Assembly (NCBI GenBank): GCA_039000515.1
Contig: JBCFYV010001001.1
Location: 2,889,889 to 2,953,888, forward strand
Reading direction: 5' to 3'
DNA from: Timema cristinae
Taxonomy: Eukaryota; Arthropoda; Insecta; Phasmatodea; Timematidae
DNA length: 64,000 nucleotides
The stretch's first letter is position 1, and every line of letters begins with the position of its first letter. Both the position numbers and the translations under genes were made by a program. Shown piece after piece: positions 54,000-64,000 of the stretch. The notes beneath the pieces are model-generated. The model was not told where the DNA came from. It saw only the letters and a program-made list of their open reading frames with translations, and ran no database searches.

Positions 54000-55860
54000 T
54001 ACACTTTTTTTATAAACTAAATTTTGTCCCAATGGAGTACTCATTTTCTTTTCAAAGCTTTCTCATAACATTAAGGCAGTGTTGCAAATAATTTGACAGA
54101 AAATGTTACTCTGTATTTGATTTCCTACACACACAAAATATTACGATAAAATCAAATCAAAGTAGTCAATTTTAACAATAAAGTACAACCACAAGTATGC
54201 TGGTCATTTGTAATAATGGTTATTTAGATATTTTAATAGCACAGGGATCAAACTCTGATCTTTAGCAACATTACATTACAAACATAACGTATCACACAAC
54301 TTACACCAGTGACTTGCTTTAAATCACATTTATAACAAACAGATGTAAATGTATAAAATGTTAAAATCGTAAAAGATAAACAATTTGGTTTAACATAACA
54401 TAAATTTTCAGAATTTTACAACAACGTTTAAAGTTTATTTAAAAGACTAATGATCCAATGAACCTTTTATTTATTTTTTTAGAAAGTCTAATAGGACAAA
54501 ATCAGATATTAATTAAGGAGTAGAACTGATAGAATTGACGTCAAAAAAGTCCAACTTTGAACTCATCATTGGGATAGTGTATCTACTTCAACATCTTAAA
54601 CAAATGAAATTACTATTAGAACTACATCCAACTATGTTACACACAAACCATTTCTAAGGGCAGTATCACACTGTCATTGATTTTTTGGTAGAAAATAATT
54701 TATTTTATAAACTACATGGTACTATGGGTGAAACCCCCTTTGATAAAATATGTGTTATCATATTATATCAAATAGACATTTACTAAAAGCTCGTCAGATT
54801 TGTGAAATAAAATATAGGGCTAACTAGGAAAAAGTTACAGAAAAATTGAGAAAAGAGAAACATATGTGCCCACTAAAAAGTATAAAAATCAAATTTATTT
54901 TAAAAGACCTGAATTAAAAAGTGTATTTTCAAATAAAAGATTTGTATCTTTGATAGTACTACAATTTTACAATGATAAGTTATTTCATATTCAAATAGCT
55001 TCAGAGAAATTAAGGAAATTGGAAAATTTCCCCTTATAAGGTAACCTCAAAGTCATTTCCATAAGAAAACAAAAATTGCCATCTTGTTTACAATGATAAA
55101 TAGTGTTTAAATATATAATTCAATCAAGATCGTTAGAGCAATCTTTGAGAAAATCAATTTTGTCTCTTTTTGCCCTTTAGTAAACTACCCTTAAATTAAG
55201 GGTTGGATATATAACTAAAAAAACCTCAGGAGGACCTTACGGAAACTCCAGATACTAAGTTTTAGCTCAATTGGTAAAATACTTTCAACTCTAACTAGAG
55301 GTACAGAAAGACAGATGGCCAAAATGACGACATTGCGAAAACTACTTTTTTGGTCTCAGGGGGTCATGAAACATCAACATTTATCAAAATATCAAGTTTG
55401 ATTTTTTTTACAATCACAATATTTTCTCTTCGAGATGTCGAGTGAAAGTAAAAATGTACAAATAGACCATGAAACTTTAAAAAAAAATTGGTAACCAGAG
55501 GTTGGTTAAAAGGAAAAACACAATTTAAACTAAGAAGCTATGTTTCATATTGTAAATCTTTTGTAAAAAGATCTGTAAAATATATCATTTTGTAAGAGAC
55601 CTTTATTAGATCAATGTTGTAATACCATATATTTTCTCTTATCAAATAACTTTTATATAATAAATGTGACAATGTAATAATGTCCAAAGACACTCATGTT
55701 TATTTGTTAAAGTGTTATAGTAGTAAGGTTTCTCTGCACATGAAAACTAGACAGATTTCCCACAGATATTAATTTTCCTGGCCTAAAAATGCTAATATAT
55801 TCTAATTATTTGAGGTAGTTAATGTTTACTTTCTGAACCGAATGACTATTTCAGCACATA
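54000..55860. other. Intergenic stretch without recognised gene
   Basis: AT-rich. A possible SINE scrap lies near 54239-54345 (B-box-like GGGATCAAACTCTG). Nothing else recognised. Confidence 0.4.
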
Positions 55861-55867
55861 AGAATGT

Positions 55868-56105
55868 CTATGAGCAAGAGCAAAAGGGTCTCCTAATTTT
55901 GTCAGGTAAGGTATTTTCACATACCTTTCAGGGTTATTTTAAATGCCACAACCAACATAGCACAGACGGCTTTACTTCCTCATAAAAGGAAGTTGCGCTA
56001 TAGATTTTTAGAGTTCAAGAAAAATCCGTCGACCATGGTTTGGTTCGAACTCATGAACATCGGGTCCTTAGATAAGAACTATACCCTAAGAACACCGAGG
56101 TCGAC
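55868..56105 (-). mobile_element. SINE5 copy with tRNA-like head
   Basis: The complement of 56040-56105 reads GTCGACCTCGGTGTTCTTAG, GACCCGATGTTCATGAGTTC and GAACCAAACC (B-box-like). The body matches 50275-50480. Confidence 0.5.
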
Positions 56106-56189
56106 ATACAAATATAAAATGCATTTTTTTTTTCTTTACTTTTAAAAAGTTAAAATATATTTTCTTCTATTCAACACTTTGCCACTTAC

Positions 56190-56345
56190 TTCAATGGCCA
56201 AATGGTCTAAGGCGTCACTTTCATATCAGATTGGCCTGTTGATGACGGGGAAAATGGGGTTTGAATCTTGGTCGGGACCTACTGAGAGTGGTATTTCCTC
56301 AATGGTTTACCACTCTCTTCCCACGCAAATGAGGTCTTTAAAAAA
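56190..56345 (+). mobile_element. SINE2 copy, tail missing
   Basis: Head TCAATGGCCAAATGGTCTAAGG with B box GGTTTGAATCTTG, followed by GGTTTACCACTCTCTTCCC and CACGCAAATGAGG. The shared tail is absent. Confidence 0.75.
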
Positions 56346-56844
56346 TCTATTTCTCCATACAGTGAATAATAATAATAATTATTATTATTACAAATATGTA
56401 TATTTTTTAAATATATTTATTTTGTCACAGCCTTTATACCAACTCTATTTTGATATTTATAATGATATAATTTTAATAATAGCCAAGTCTATAAAGTCCA
56501 AATAAACAACTTTCTTGACTTTCATTGCCATTACCAGATCTAGCAAACTGTGGGAACTCTGTTATAAAATTAGGTGACTTTAAAAAACAAACAACAAAAC
56601 CAATTTAACACTTATTTTCATTACAACCCATAGTTTACATTTTGTAACACAAGCAATAAACAGGAAAACAACTGTTTCTTTAACGTAGACAATCTGATCA
56701 AGTTAACAAATGTGATTCTCCTCGCCATAGAAGATGATTAAAGTAAATAAGAGGGAACTAGAAAGCAAAACAACACCACGGGTGTAGTTCTGTTTATGAC
56801 ACAGGTAAGTAATGAGACATCTCCAATAGCAAATACCTAAGCTA

Positions 56845-56955
56845 TCACACCTTGACGTAGTCCAGGTCTGAGGCCAGGTCCCACGGTGGTCGGAACAAGC
56901 TGGGACTGAGAGGAGTACAGTGACTAGAATTGAAATCCACCATGTACTTCTGAGC
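56845..56955 (-). CDS. Unidentified minus-strand gene, last coding exon
   Basis: On the minus strand the exon follows ACTGTTTCAG and reads AQKYMVDFNSSHCTPLSPSL, then FRPPWDLASDLDYVKV and TGA (56847-56845). It starts in phase 0, matching the end of the exon at 57692, and it is GC-rich with coding-like codon use. The stop lies just after AAG|GTGTGA, which is also donor-like, so the gene could continue further. The PPWDLASDLDYVKV end is distinctive but I do not recognise the family. No signal peptide, membrane segment or known motif is visible in the two exons. Confidence 0.65.
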   Translation of the reverse strand, partial: AQKYMVDFNSSHCTPLSPSLFRPPWDLASDLDYVKV

Positions 56956-57362
56956 CTGAAACAGTTATGCCATGTTTGGAAAAAGAACAGGGGCCCCAAT
57001 TGACCCTGCCGCAGAAAGATTGTTTAAGCAAGGTTGTGGTTTTATACTCTTTTTTAAAGTCATTAGAAACATACTTAGAAATTACTGTGTTGGCTTACAC
57101 AGCCCGGGAGAAGCGAGTAGATAGACAGTTGGTGCGTGTAATGGGGATATTGACGAAGTGATCATGAAGCGTGTAAGTAACTTTGGTTTAAGGAGGGGGT
57201 TTACATCCTCACTGTCCCTCCTTATCAGTATGGCCCTTGAAACAGTGGGGTCCATAAATTTATATTGCTTATAAACAAAGGTAATGAAGGAACAAGATAC
57301 CGCCTGTGAAATTAAATTTCTGAGAAGACTATAGGAGTGACATGAATGGATAAAATAAGAGG

Positions 57363-57610
57363 TTGAGAGAGATATTTAAGGAAGGAGCCAGTGCAGGACA
57401 GGTTGGAGAAGTCACAATTAAAGTGTTATGGCCATGCAATGAAGGGGGAGGGGATACAAGGGGGCCAAGGGGAAGACCAAAGTACAGTTGGTCGAAGGGA
57501 GTGCTGAGAAATGAGGAGAGGGTGGGTCATGGTGAAGAAGAGGTGGTGGAGAAGTTTATGTTTCAAACAGACCCGATCAGTTGCTGAAAATTGTTCATGA
57601 TAGTGATGAT
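57363..57610 (+). pseudogene. LINE-derived relic in the minus-strand gene's intron
   Basis: Across a frameshift it reads SQLKCYGHAMK and DTRGPRGRPKYSW, then QTDPISC and a GAT-rich end: the RxYGHxxR and GRPxxxW signature of reverse-transcriptase C-termini. Decayed. Confidence 0.5.
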
Positions 57611-57691
57611 TTTGATAACTAAGGTATGAAAGGGCTAGAAACCTAATGGTTTATCAGCTAAAGAGGTGGACAGAATGTCAAGCATACTCAC

Positions 57692-57837
57692 AAGAAAGAG
57701 AGCCATCTGATTCTTCATGTCCTCATCAAAGTGTTCTCCTATCAACATGGGGTAGGAGTGGGAATGCGCGTTGGTGTACGACAACAGCAATGATGTGCAC
57801 TGATCCTCATTCACATCGTACCTTCTAACAAATGCGG
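57692..57837 (-). CDS. Unidentified minus-strand gene, penultimate exon
   Basis: On the minus strand it follows TTGTTGGCTTGTAG and ends at the perfect donor CTT|GTGAGT in phase 0. It encodes AFVRRYDVNEDQCTSLLLSY, TNAHSHSYPMLIGEHFDEDM and KNQMALFL. A second possible acceptor (GCATTTGTTAG) 13 bases in would give a start at 57824. Both splice sites, the GC-rich third positions and in-phase joining to the next exon mark it as real. I do not recognise the family; the segment is soluble, rich in His and acidic residues, with no metal-site motif I can claim. The stretch is also open on the plus strand, but without good splice sites. Confidence 0.7.
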
Positions 57838-58466
57838 CTACAAGCCAACAAAATCATAGAAATCACTCTCTCATAATAAAGTATAGCAGAAAAATAACCC
57901 CCCTCCCCCACCCATATTTTCATGAGATAAAATACGGCTAATGTTATACAGTATTAAAATATTAGTGCCACATTAAGTATAATTTTGTGCTTGGGCAAAC
58001 TTTTATTTTGGTGTCTTTCTCTTTATCTATCAAATAGTTTTGGTCCAAGGATTGTCTTATGACCTTGAAAGGAAACCATTACATGACAAAAAATGCATTA
58101 ATGTCCTTTGAATTTCTTTACAATCATTAATAAGATAAAATTATATAAAAATATTCTTTAAACTTTGATTTAGGCCTAGTATTTCTAGAAAAAATTTGGA
58201 AAAATTTGAGGAAAACAATTATAAAATAAAATTAGAACCAATAAACAATAAAAAAGAGATTTTTAAAAATTAGTTTAGTTTCCAACCATTATTTTACGTG
58301 GGTTCAACATTTGGTGTATGAAGTTTAAAAACAAGTATACCAACTGTTATCAACATAATAGTACTAACAACTAACAAATTGTCCTGGAATGTTAAAGGAA
58401 ATTAATAACATAAAAACATATCCAAACAATGTGTGAATTCTTTGCTAAAATTTATTATAATTTCAG

Positions 58467-58534
58467 TCTTTAAGACAGTGTCAGTGGCGCCCTTCTCCAG
58501 GCCGTCACCTGTCCCCTCTGACGACCCTGTATAA
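58467..58534 (+). CDS. Possible terminal exon (strand ambiguous)
   Basis: GC-rich island in AT-rich DNA. On + it follows TTATAATTTCAG and reads (TC)FKTVSVAPFSRPSPVPSDDP, V, stop. Its phase would fit the donor-like AACA|GTGCGT at 48206 of the PGRP gene, giving an alternative C-terminus. On - it follows TTTTATACAG and reads SSEGT before a donor G|GTGACG (18-base microexon, 58526-58509), whose phase fits the exon at 57837. Neither reading can be chosen from sequence alone. Confidence 0.3.
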
Positions 58535-58539
58535 AATAT

Positions 58540-61500
58540 ATTTTTAACTAAGCTTAGCACTAACGTCTTTAAAAATTATCTTATTGACATGTTTATCACA
58601 CGGTTAGTAATAATTAATCCAAATGGACAGGAAGGAAATATCAAGTGAAAATGCACTTACATAAATGTGTAGGAGTGGGAAAATCAAATTGCGAGAAAAA
58701 ACTTCCAGTGAATCTGGTCAGGGTAAGAACCTCGGCCTTCTAGGTAAAAGTCGAGCATACTAATGATGAACTATCTCTGCTAGTTCTTGTAAAGTATGTT
58801 TTTTTATATTTGAAATTAATTATTTTATTGTAATATGGCCATCTTAAATCCACAGCCTGCCCTTAAAAAGCATGGGAATTTATAATTTAAAAAAAAAAGC
58901 GTAATAAATATACACTATAGTAGAATCTGGTTAATTTTACATTGGTTAATTCGAAAAATTGGATAATTTTAACCCATAAAATTTCTATTTAAATATATGG
59001 TAAAAAATAAAGTTTAATTCAAATTTTAGAAGGAAATATTAGAATAATTTGAAGCTCTTTCATTTCTATTTATTTTTTAGTTTGTACTTATTTTAAACCT
59101 AACTTAACGATCTTTATTTAAAAGTCAAAAATGTCGAATAAAATCGAGTTATTGATGCATAGTAAAGGATAAAGGGGGTAGTTCTGCACTGGCGGCGAGC
59201 AAGTTTTCCAGAATAGGGAATGTGTTGGCTCGATTCTGTCAATGAGGTAGCCATGGGGAAAGGGGTGGGGGGTGTTTCTAAAGGAAAGTTTTTCCTTCCC
59301 CTATTGGCCTGATTGTATCTCCTCACACAACCATCCCTTTGTTAAATGAATACCCCCCACACCCTGCAAACCAGTGCAAGTACACATTGAAATTGTGTTA
59401 AATCCCAGCTCACTTAACTCAAACTAGCATTCCATGGTATTGAAAAACTATAATTCATAAAATATTTTCAAGCCGATATACTGAAGAAAAATGCAAAAAC
59501 GATTATCTATTCAAACAAACATACAAAGAACAAGTTCCAAATAAAACCAAATGTTTACGTTTAAGCTGACACCTGAGAGCCGAATCCTCGGAGGAGGAAG
59601 TTGGGATTGGAACCCCTTGGACCCCTACCCCGCCCTATGGCTTCAACACTGATTCTGTGTGACAAGGCTATGGCAGATTAATTTAAGTCTGCAATTTTTG
59701 TATGTTAATTTAAGTTTTTATATCTTTTTATATCTTATGTTTAAATTTTTATCGTTTTTCCATGTAGGTACATATTTTTCAGCATATATCAAAATGTGTG
59801 TGTTTATATGCAACATATTTTGAGGTTATTAATTTACAAAGTCGAATCTCGAGTCACAGGTTGCTGTGGTATCAATGATAGATACCCTGAATTATGGTAA
59901 ATAAAATGATTGAATTTGTTAAATAAAAATTAGGTAATAAAGTAATTTTTGTTTAAGTAGTATGGTGCAACAAATAAAAAAAATATGGCTATAGCAAACA
60001 GACCAAAACTATATTAGGAACTGAAAGGTGACCAACAGACCTAACCAGATATTCTCAAAATTAAAAATGTGCAGATCCAGAGACACATAGCTGGAACTAA
60101 GAATTATTGGAAGTTTTAAGACAGCCGACTAGCCTACGATGACATTAATAGTCTTGAAACAATTATTTCTGTACTATGGGCATGTAGATTCCAGGTAGGG
60201 ATGAAATGGCTGGTTCATGAGCCAGAATTTTAAATAATTTGCATTTAAATAAACAAAAATTATCAGAATTTGCATTTAAAAGGTCAAGTAATTAATTTTA
60301 TGAAACAATTTAATATCCTTTTAATTTGCAAGTGTATTATTAGTTCAAAAAATGCTAGAAATAACCTTAACTATATTTTGATGGTATTTTTATTGTTCTA
60401 AGTAAAGGTTCATAAAAAAATGTCTTGCAAAAGTTCTGTGTCTCTGATTATGGCTCATAAGTAGCCGATCACGAACTGCCTTAAAATCATAAATTAAAAA
60501 TGACCTTGAGCACGGGACAAATCCTGGACAGCTCAGTAGTATAGATAGCATTAGCACGCTAAGCCAAGGATCACCCGGTTCGATCCCCGTATCCAGGAGT
60601 AATTTCTAAAATTTACAAATATGATAATGTGGTTACATCCATTACCTGAAGATCATTTCAATCTTTCAAATTTTGCTATTTATTTACAATTTATTGCATG
60701 AACGTTAACTTCCTTACAAATCAATAGAGATAAAGAAAATTGATTTGTATGTAATACATTATGACTTTCATCGGTGAAATGAAAGATTAAGTGGCTACTT
60801 TTCATTAAAATTCTAACCTTGCTTAATATTGTTCCATTTGTGTGTATACGCATAATTATGTGGATAGCCCAGATGGGTAAAAAATGGAGTACACATAAAA
60901 AACATTATAGTTAATTTTTCAAATATATATATAATAATAATAATAATAATTTTCACTTTTTCTTTATTGACGTACTAGTCAACAGTTGAGACCTCTAACA
61001 AGATAGCACTGAAGATGAATATGAACATAATTGTGTTTGCAAATTAAAAACTAATAAATACATCATGTTTGTACACAGGTAATTATAGTAAATTAATTAA
61101 TAGCTAAAACATAACTTAAGGAGGAAAGCAAGAAGAAGTATAAAAAGAAAAATGATTCATAATATGAGATAATGATGATGATGATGATAATGATGATGAT
61201 TCTTAAAATTCCTCACACACAATGTGTTGGATTTATCCCTCTGACATGAATTGTAAATGTACCTAAATGATAGAAAGGTATGAAAGCAATTCCTGGGAGC
61301 TCAACAAAAGGCAGGCACACACCTCAGTGAGCCACATACCATAACAAAAGCCATTTAACCAAGTCGGTTGTATGTCAATCTTCGGTAGTTTATTCTTACA
61401 TGCTGCAGTTTAAATGGCCAATGACACAGCACTGAGCCAAGCCTGTAAGAGATGAGTCGGTAGTTTCAATTTGGGAACGGGCCACACTATTCCTTTACAA

Positions 61501-61890
61501 AGTGGGTCAAAGTTAAGACAGACGGCGAGTGAAAACTAAGATGTCATTCAGATTTAAATGTGATTCAAACCAAAACAAGGACAGTTTGGTGTTTCTCAAT
61601 TCATCCTACTAGGCATCCTGGATATTTGCATTAAAGAACAATAATGGGTTAAAAAAGAGAAAGGTAGAAATTATGTTAAATGCACCTGCATCAGTTTGAA
61701 GGGAAAGTGAAACATTATTTAGGGAAAAAAGCCTTCAGTACATTCAGACCAGATCCGAACCCTGACTTCACCTTCACTGGCAAACCAGACTAGTCAAGCT
61801 TGAAGTTAAGTCCTTCGCATGGTACAGATAAGATAAGTTTAAAACCTGGATCAATTTATTCAAGCAGCAAGGTTACTACAAAACTTTATT
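58540..61890. other. Stretch with no secure gene
   Basis: Mostly AT-rich. 59560-59660 is GC-richer and open on both strands (LTPESRILGGGSWDWNPLDP on +; SVEAIGRGRGPRGSNPNFLL on -) without convincing splice sites. A (GAT)n run lies at 61162-61200. One tRNA-like unit is listed separately. Confidence 0.4.
60505..60605 (+). mobile_element. Single tRNA-like head, same family as the fold-backs
   Basis: TCCTGGACAGCTCAGTAGTA, GGTTCGATCCCCG and TCCAGGA form a perfect 7-bp acceptor-like stem with A and B boxes. The T arm has mismatches and the anticodon arm does not fold with a 7-base loop, so it is a tRNA-derived element rather than a tRNA gene. Confidence 0.55.
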
Positions 61891-61897
61891 TATTGTT

Positions 61898-62582
61898 TTT
61901 CCTCCCGCATCTCACTACCCATTCAGCTTATGAAAAGGTATAACGTTAAAAAAATGTACCTGCATTTGTGTGGAGATATATTGAAATAACATTTAGGTAA
62001 AACCAGCCTCAATATACCTGCTCAGGATTTGAACCTAAATCTCCCAGTCAACATCAGTAGAGTGTAATTAAAGAGTTAGAGTGTATTACATTCACAAGAG
62101 TGATGCCTTCGACCAGGAGTTTCCAAGTGATGGCCCGCGATGCCTTTTTTTTTTTGCGGCCCAAAAAAGTGTCTTTGAAAAATAATCTATTGTAGTTAGG
62201 TTGATGTTTTTAGCTGAAAAACAGAAAATTTTGACTTCTGTAGGAAAAAATCCATGAAAGCTCCAACTGTTGTTCATTCGGTAATAAACTTAATTGCATT
62301 CTATCTTTATAGCAGCTTTTTTATCCGAGAGTAATATTCACTTCCACCCCTGTGATTAATTTTAATCGGGAAATTTGCTTAATTTGTAATTAAATATGTT
62401 TAAATTACCACTTCTTATTTAATGCTCAATTAAATATCTGTTATAGTTTTTGCATAACTTGCCGATTATGATGCAGCCTGGCTTGCCACTAGACTCTTGT
62501 ATTCAATTGTGGCCCCTGGGCCCTTTTGAGTTGGAAGACCCCCGACTTAGACCATTCATCCACCAAAGTCAGTTTAATTTAT
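61898..62582 (-). mobile_element. SINE2 copy split by a hAT insertion
   Basis: Tail and body 61898-62113 (CTCACTACCCATTCAGC, B-box complement GGATTTGAACC). The head resumes after 62544 (ACTTAGACCATTCATCC). Confidence 0.65.
62114..62544. mobile_element. Short hAT-like element nested in SINE2
   Basis: Left end CAGGAGTTTCCAAGTGATGG with GCCCGCGATGCC, right end complement CGGGGGTCTTCCAACTC with GGGCCCAGGGGCCAC: hAT-type ends and subterminal GC boxes. The flanks CCTTCGAC and ACTTAGAC are a diverged 8-bp duplication of the SINE2 sequence CCTTAGAC. 431 bp, non-coding. Confidence 0.7.
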
Positions 62583-62849
62583 TGTGACTGTAAATTAGTG
62601 GATTACTGTCCTAGTATTAAAACATCTCAAGTGACAGAAGAAATACTTTTGGGGAGAGGGGGAGGGAATGTATTGTTATAAGCATATTATTTTTATGTTG
62701 ATCTATTTTTAATCTGATTTAACTTCTAATTTGTCCATCTAAAAAAAAGAAAAAAAAAGGTATCTTCATCACAAAGGACAAATAATTTATTACTGTTCCT
62801 TTTTTAACTCTACAAACTATTTAAATGCTGTAAATTATGTAGCAAGGGG

Positions 62850-63350
62850 GAGCAGGTAAAGTGATAGACAACAAAGTGGTCGACACGAGAGGACAAAGTG
62901 GTAGACAGCAAACTGCTAGACACGCAGAAATGACACGGACCAAGTGATCGACACGAGCTGGACCATGTGATAGACAACCAACCGGTAGACAAAATGAAAA
63001 CAATTATTTGGAAGGCTGGGTGGGTCAAATGGCCGACACGACTTGGACCAACTGCTAGACAAGCTCAAGTATAGGAGTACAAAGTGATAGACAACCAAGC
63101 GGTCGACATGAGAGAACAAATCTGTAAAAAGACCAACTGCTAGACACCCAGAAACAACATGGACCAAGTGATCGACACGAGCTGGACCATGTGATAGACA
63201 AGCTCCCATATAAGAGGACAAAGTGATAGACAGCCAAGCGGTCGACACGAGAGGACCAAATGCTCGACAAACATCGAGATGAATCCAGTTAAGAGTGGCT
63301 CAAGTGACAGACAAGTTATTTCATACTAACAAAGTGATAAACAAAGTGAT
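62850..63350 (-). repeat. Minisatellite of ~20-bp motifs (GATAGACA/GGTCGACA)
   Basis: At least 20 copies of a short motif around AAGTGATAGACAACCAAGCG and GGTCGACACGAGAGGACAAA, arranged in larger blocks of roughly 140-220 bp (compare 62861, 63081 and 63221). Long open frames on the minus strand (VDRLVVYHFVL-type repeats) follow from the motif length and lack splice or start context, so I do not call a protein. Confidence 0.85.
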
Positions 63351-63764
63351 AAACATGGGCTTAGAGAGTTGGGTATAAGGATGGTCTGGATACTCCTAGA
63401 AATTGCTGCCCTCCCGACACCCTAGATTCAATTATCCCAAAAAGGGTGAGGTCCACTTATATGTGTATAAACTTAAACCATCGTGTTTTTAATTTTAATA
63501 ATGTACTTACACATTGCACTCTTCAAAACATATTTACTAACACTAGTTTAGTTATCATTTCGAATAAATAATAGGTTTTGATACATACAATATGGTATCT
63601 GAAAATAAAGAAGTTTCTCTGAATGAAACGAATTATCGGATCTGAGGCAAGGAGACAAACGTTTTGTTATAAATGGTAAAATCATACTTTAAGAACTAAC
63701 AAGACGAAATAAAATATTATATAAAAGAGCAACTGCCAGAAATTAAGTTGGTAGCTTATGATCA

Positions 63765-63945
63765 GGGTTCGATTCCGCCAGGTAAAGTGAGGGTTATTTT
63801 TCTTAAAAGGTTTTCCACTCTGCCACCACGCAAATTCAGGTACACTATATATAAATGTAATCTTCCTGTTTCTCAACACATTAACGTAATTAGTAAATAA
63901 GCGTATAACCCAAACAGGTGGTAAGACACAGTGCTACAAAAAAAA
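63765..63945 (+). mobile_element. SINE2 copy, A-box end missing
   Basis: Starts at the B box (GGGTTCGATTCCGCC) and continues through GGTTTTCCACTCTGCCACC to the tail ATAACCCAAACAGGTGGTAAG, ACACAGTGCTA. Confidence 0.75.
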
Positions 63946-64000
63946 TCTAATTGAATAATGGATTAAAGAATAAATGTTGTTATTATAAGATGTGTACTCT

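Noticed and set aside
60530..60606. Possible tRNA gene
   Set aside because: The acceptor-like stem is perfect, but the T arm has mismatches and the anticodon arm does not fold normally. Related units occur as fold-back arms elsewhere.
62810..63270. Several overlapping minus-strand open frames
   Set aside because: They lie in a minisatellite; the repeated VDRLVVYHF-like peptide comes from the DNA period and there is no gene structure.
1..64000. CRISPR array, operon or other prokaryotic system
   Set aside because: Introns, SINEs and MITEs show nuclear animal DNA; the tandem arrays have no unique spacers.

Overview
This is nuclear DNA from an animal, most likely an arthropod. It is AT-rich (about two thirds A+T by eye), with split genes, large introns (one of 15.5 kb) and many dispersed elements. 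A transmembrane peptidoglycan-recognition protein with an intracellular N-terminus points to an insect with an IMD-type immune pathway. The large introns and heavy load of tRNA-derived SINEs would fit a hemimetabolous insect, but that placement is inference.

Genes. (1) On the + strand, the last two coding exons of an UNC93-like membrane protein (1011-1278 and 16830-17167). They join in phase and give a 201-residue C-terminal part; the 5' exons lie outside the window. (2) On the + strand, a complete-looking PGRP-LC-like gene, 40598-48225. Five exons in consistent phase give a 389-residue model: acidic cytoplasmic part, one membrane segment, then a PGRP domain that lacks the three zinc-binding residues of the amidases. 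(3) On the - strand, the 3' end of a gene I cannot name, with exons at 57837-57692 and 56955-56845 joined in phase 0. A GC-rich segment at 58467-58534 looks exonic but can be read on either strand.

Layout. 1-1010 is intron with a SINE. 1279-16829 is one intron full of SINEs, palindromic elements, a hAT insertion, a 47-bp satellite and a transposase relic; it ends in a ~38-bp tandem array whose units look like 3' splice sites. 17168-40594 has no gene I can support, but it holds nested SINEs, MITEs, LINE 3' ends and an 88-bp satellite. 40595-48240 is the PGRP gene, with a second splice-acceptor-like array in its second intron. 48241-56844 is repeats. 56845-57837 is the end of the minus-strand gene. 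57838-64000 is repeats, ending in a minisatellite at 62850-63350.

Mobile elements. I use working names. SINE1 has a Glu/Asp/Gly-like tRNA head. SINE2 has a Leu/Ser-like head and the same 3' tail as SINE1. SINE3-5 are other tRNA-headed families. FB1 is a ~385-bp palindrome flanked by TTAA. DNA1-6 are short DNA-transposon-like families. hAT-type insertions and LINE 3' fragments are also present. Several insertions carry clear target-site duplications, so the order of insertion can be read.

The two named genes need not act together. The PGRP would sense peptidoglycan at the cell surface; the UNC93-like protein is a transporter-fold membrane protein. I see no operon-like or clustered novel system. 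The most unusual structure is the repeated association of tandem arrays with real 3' splice sites.
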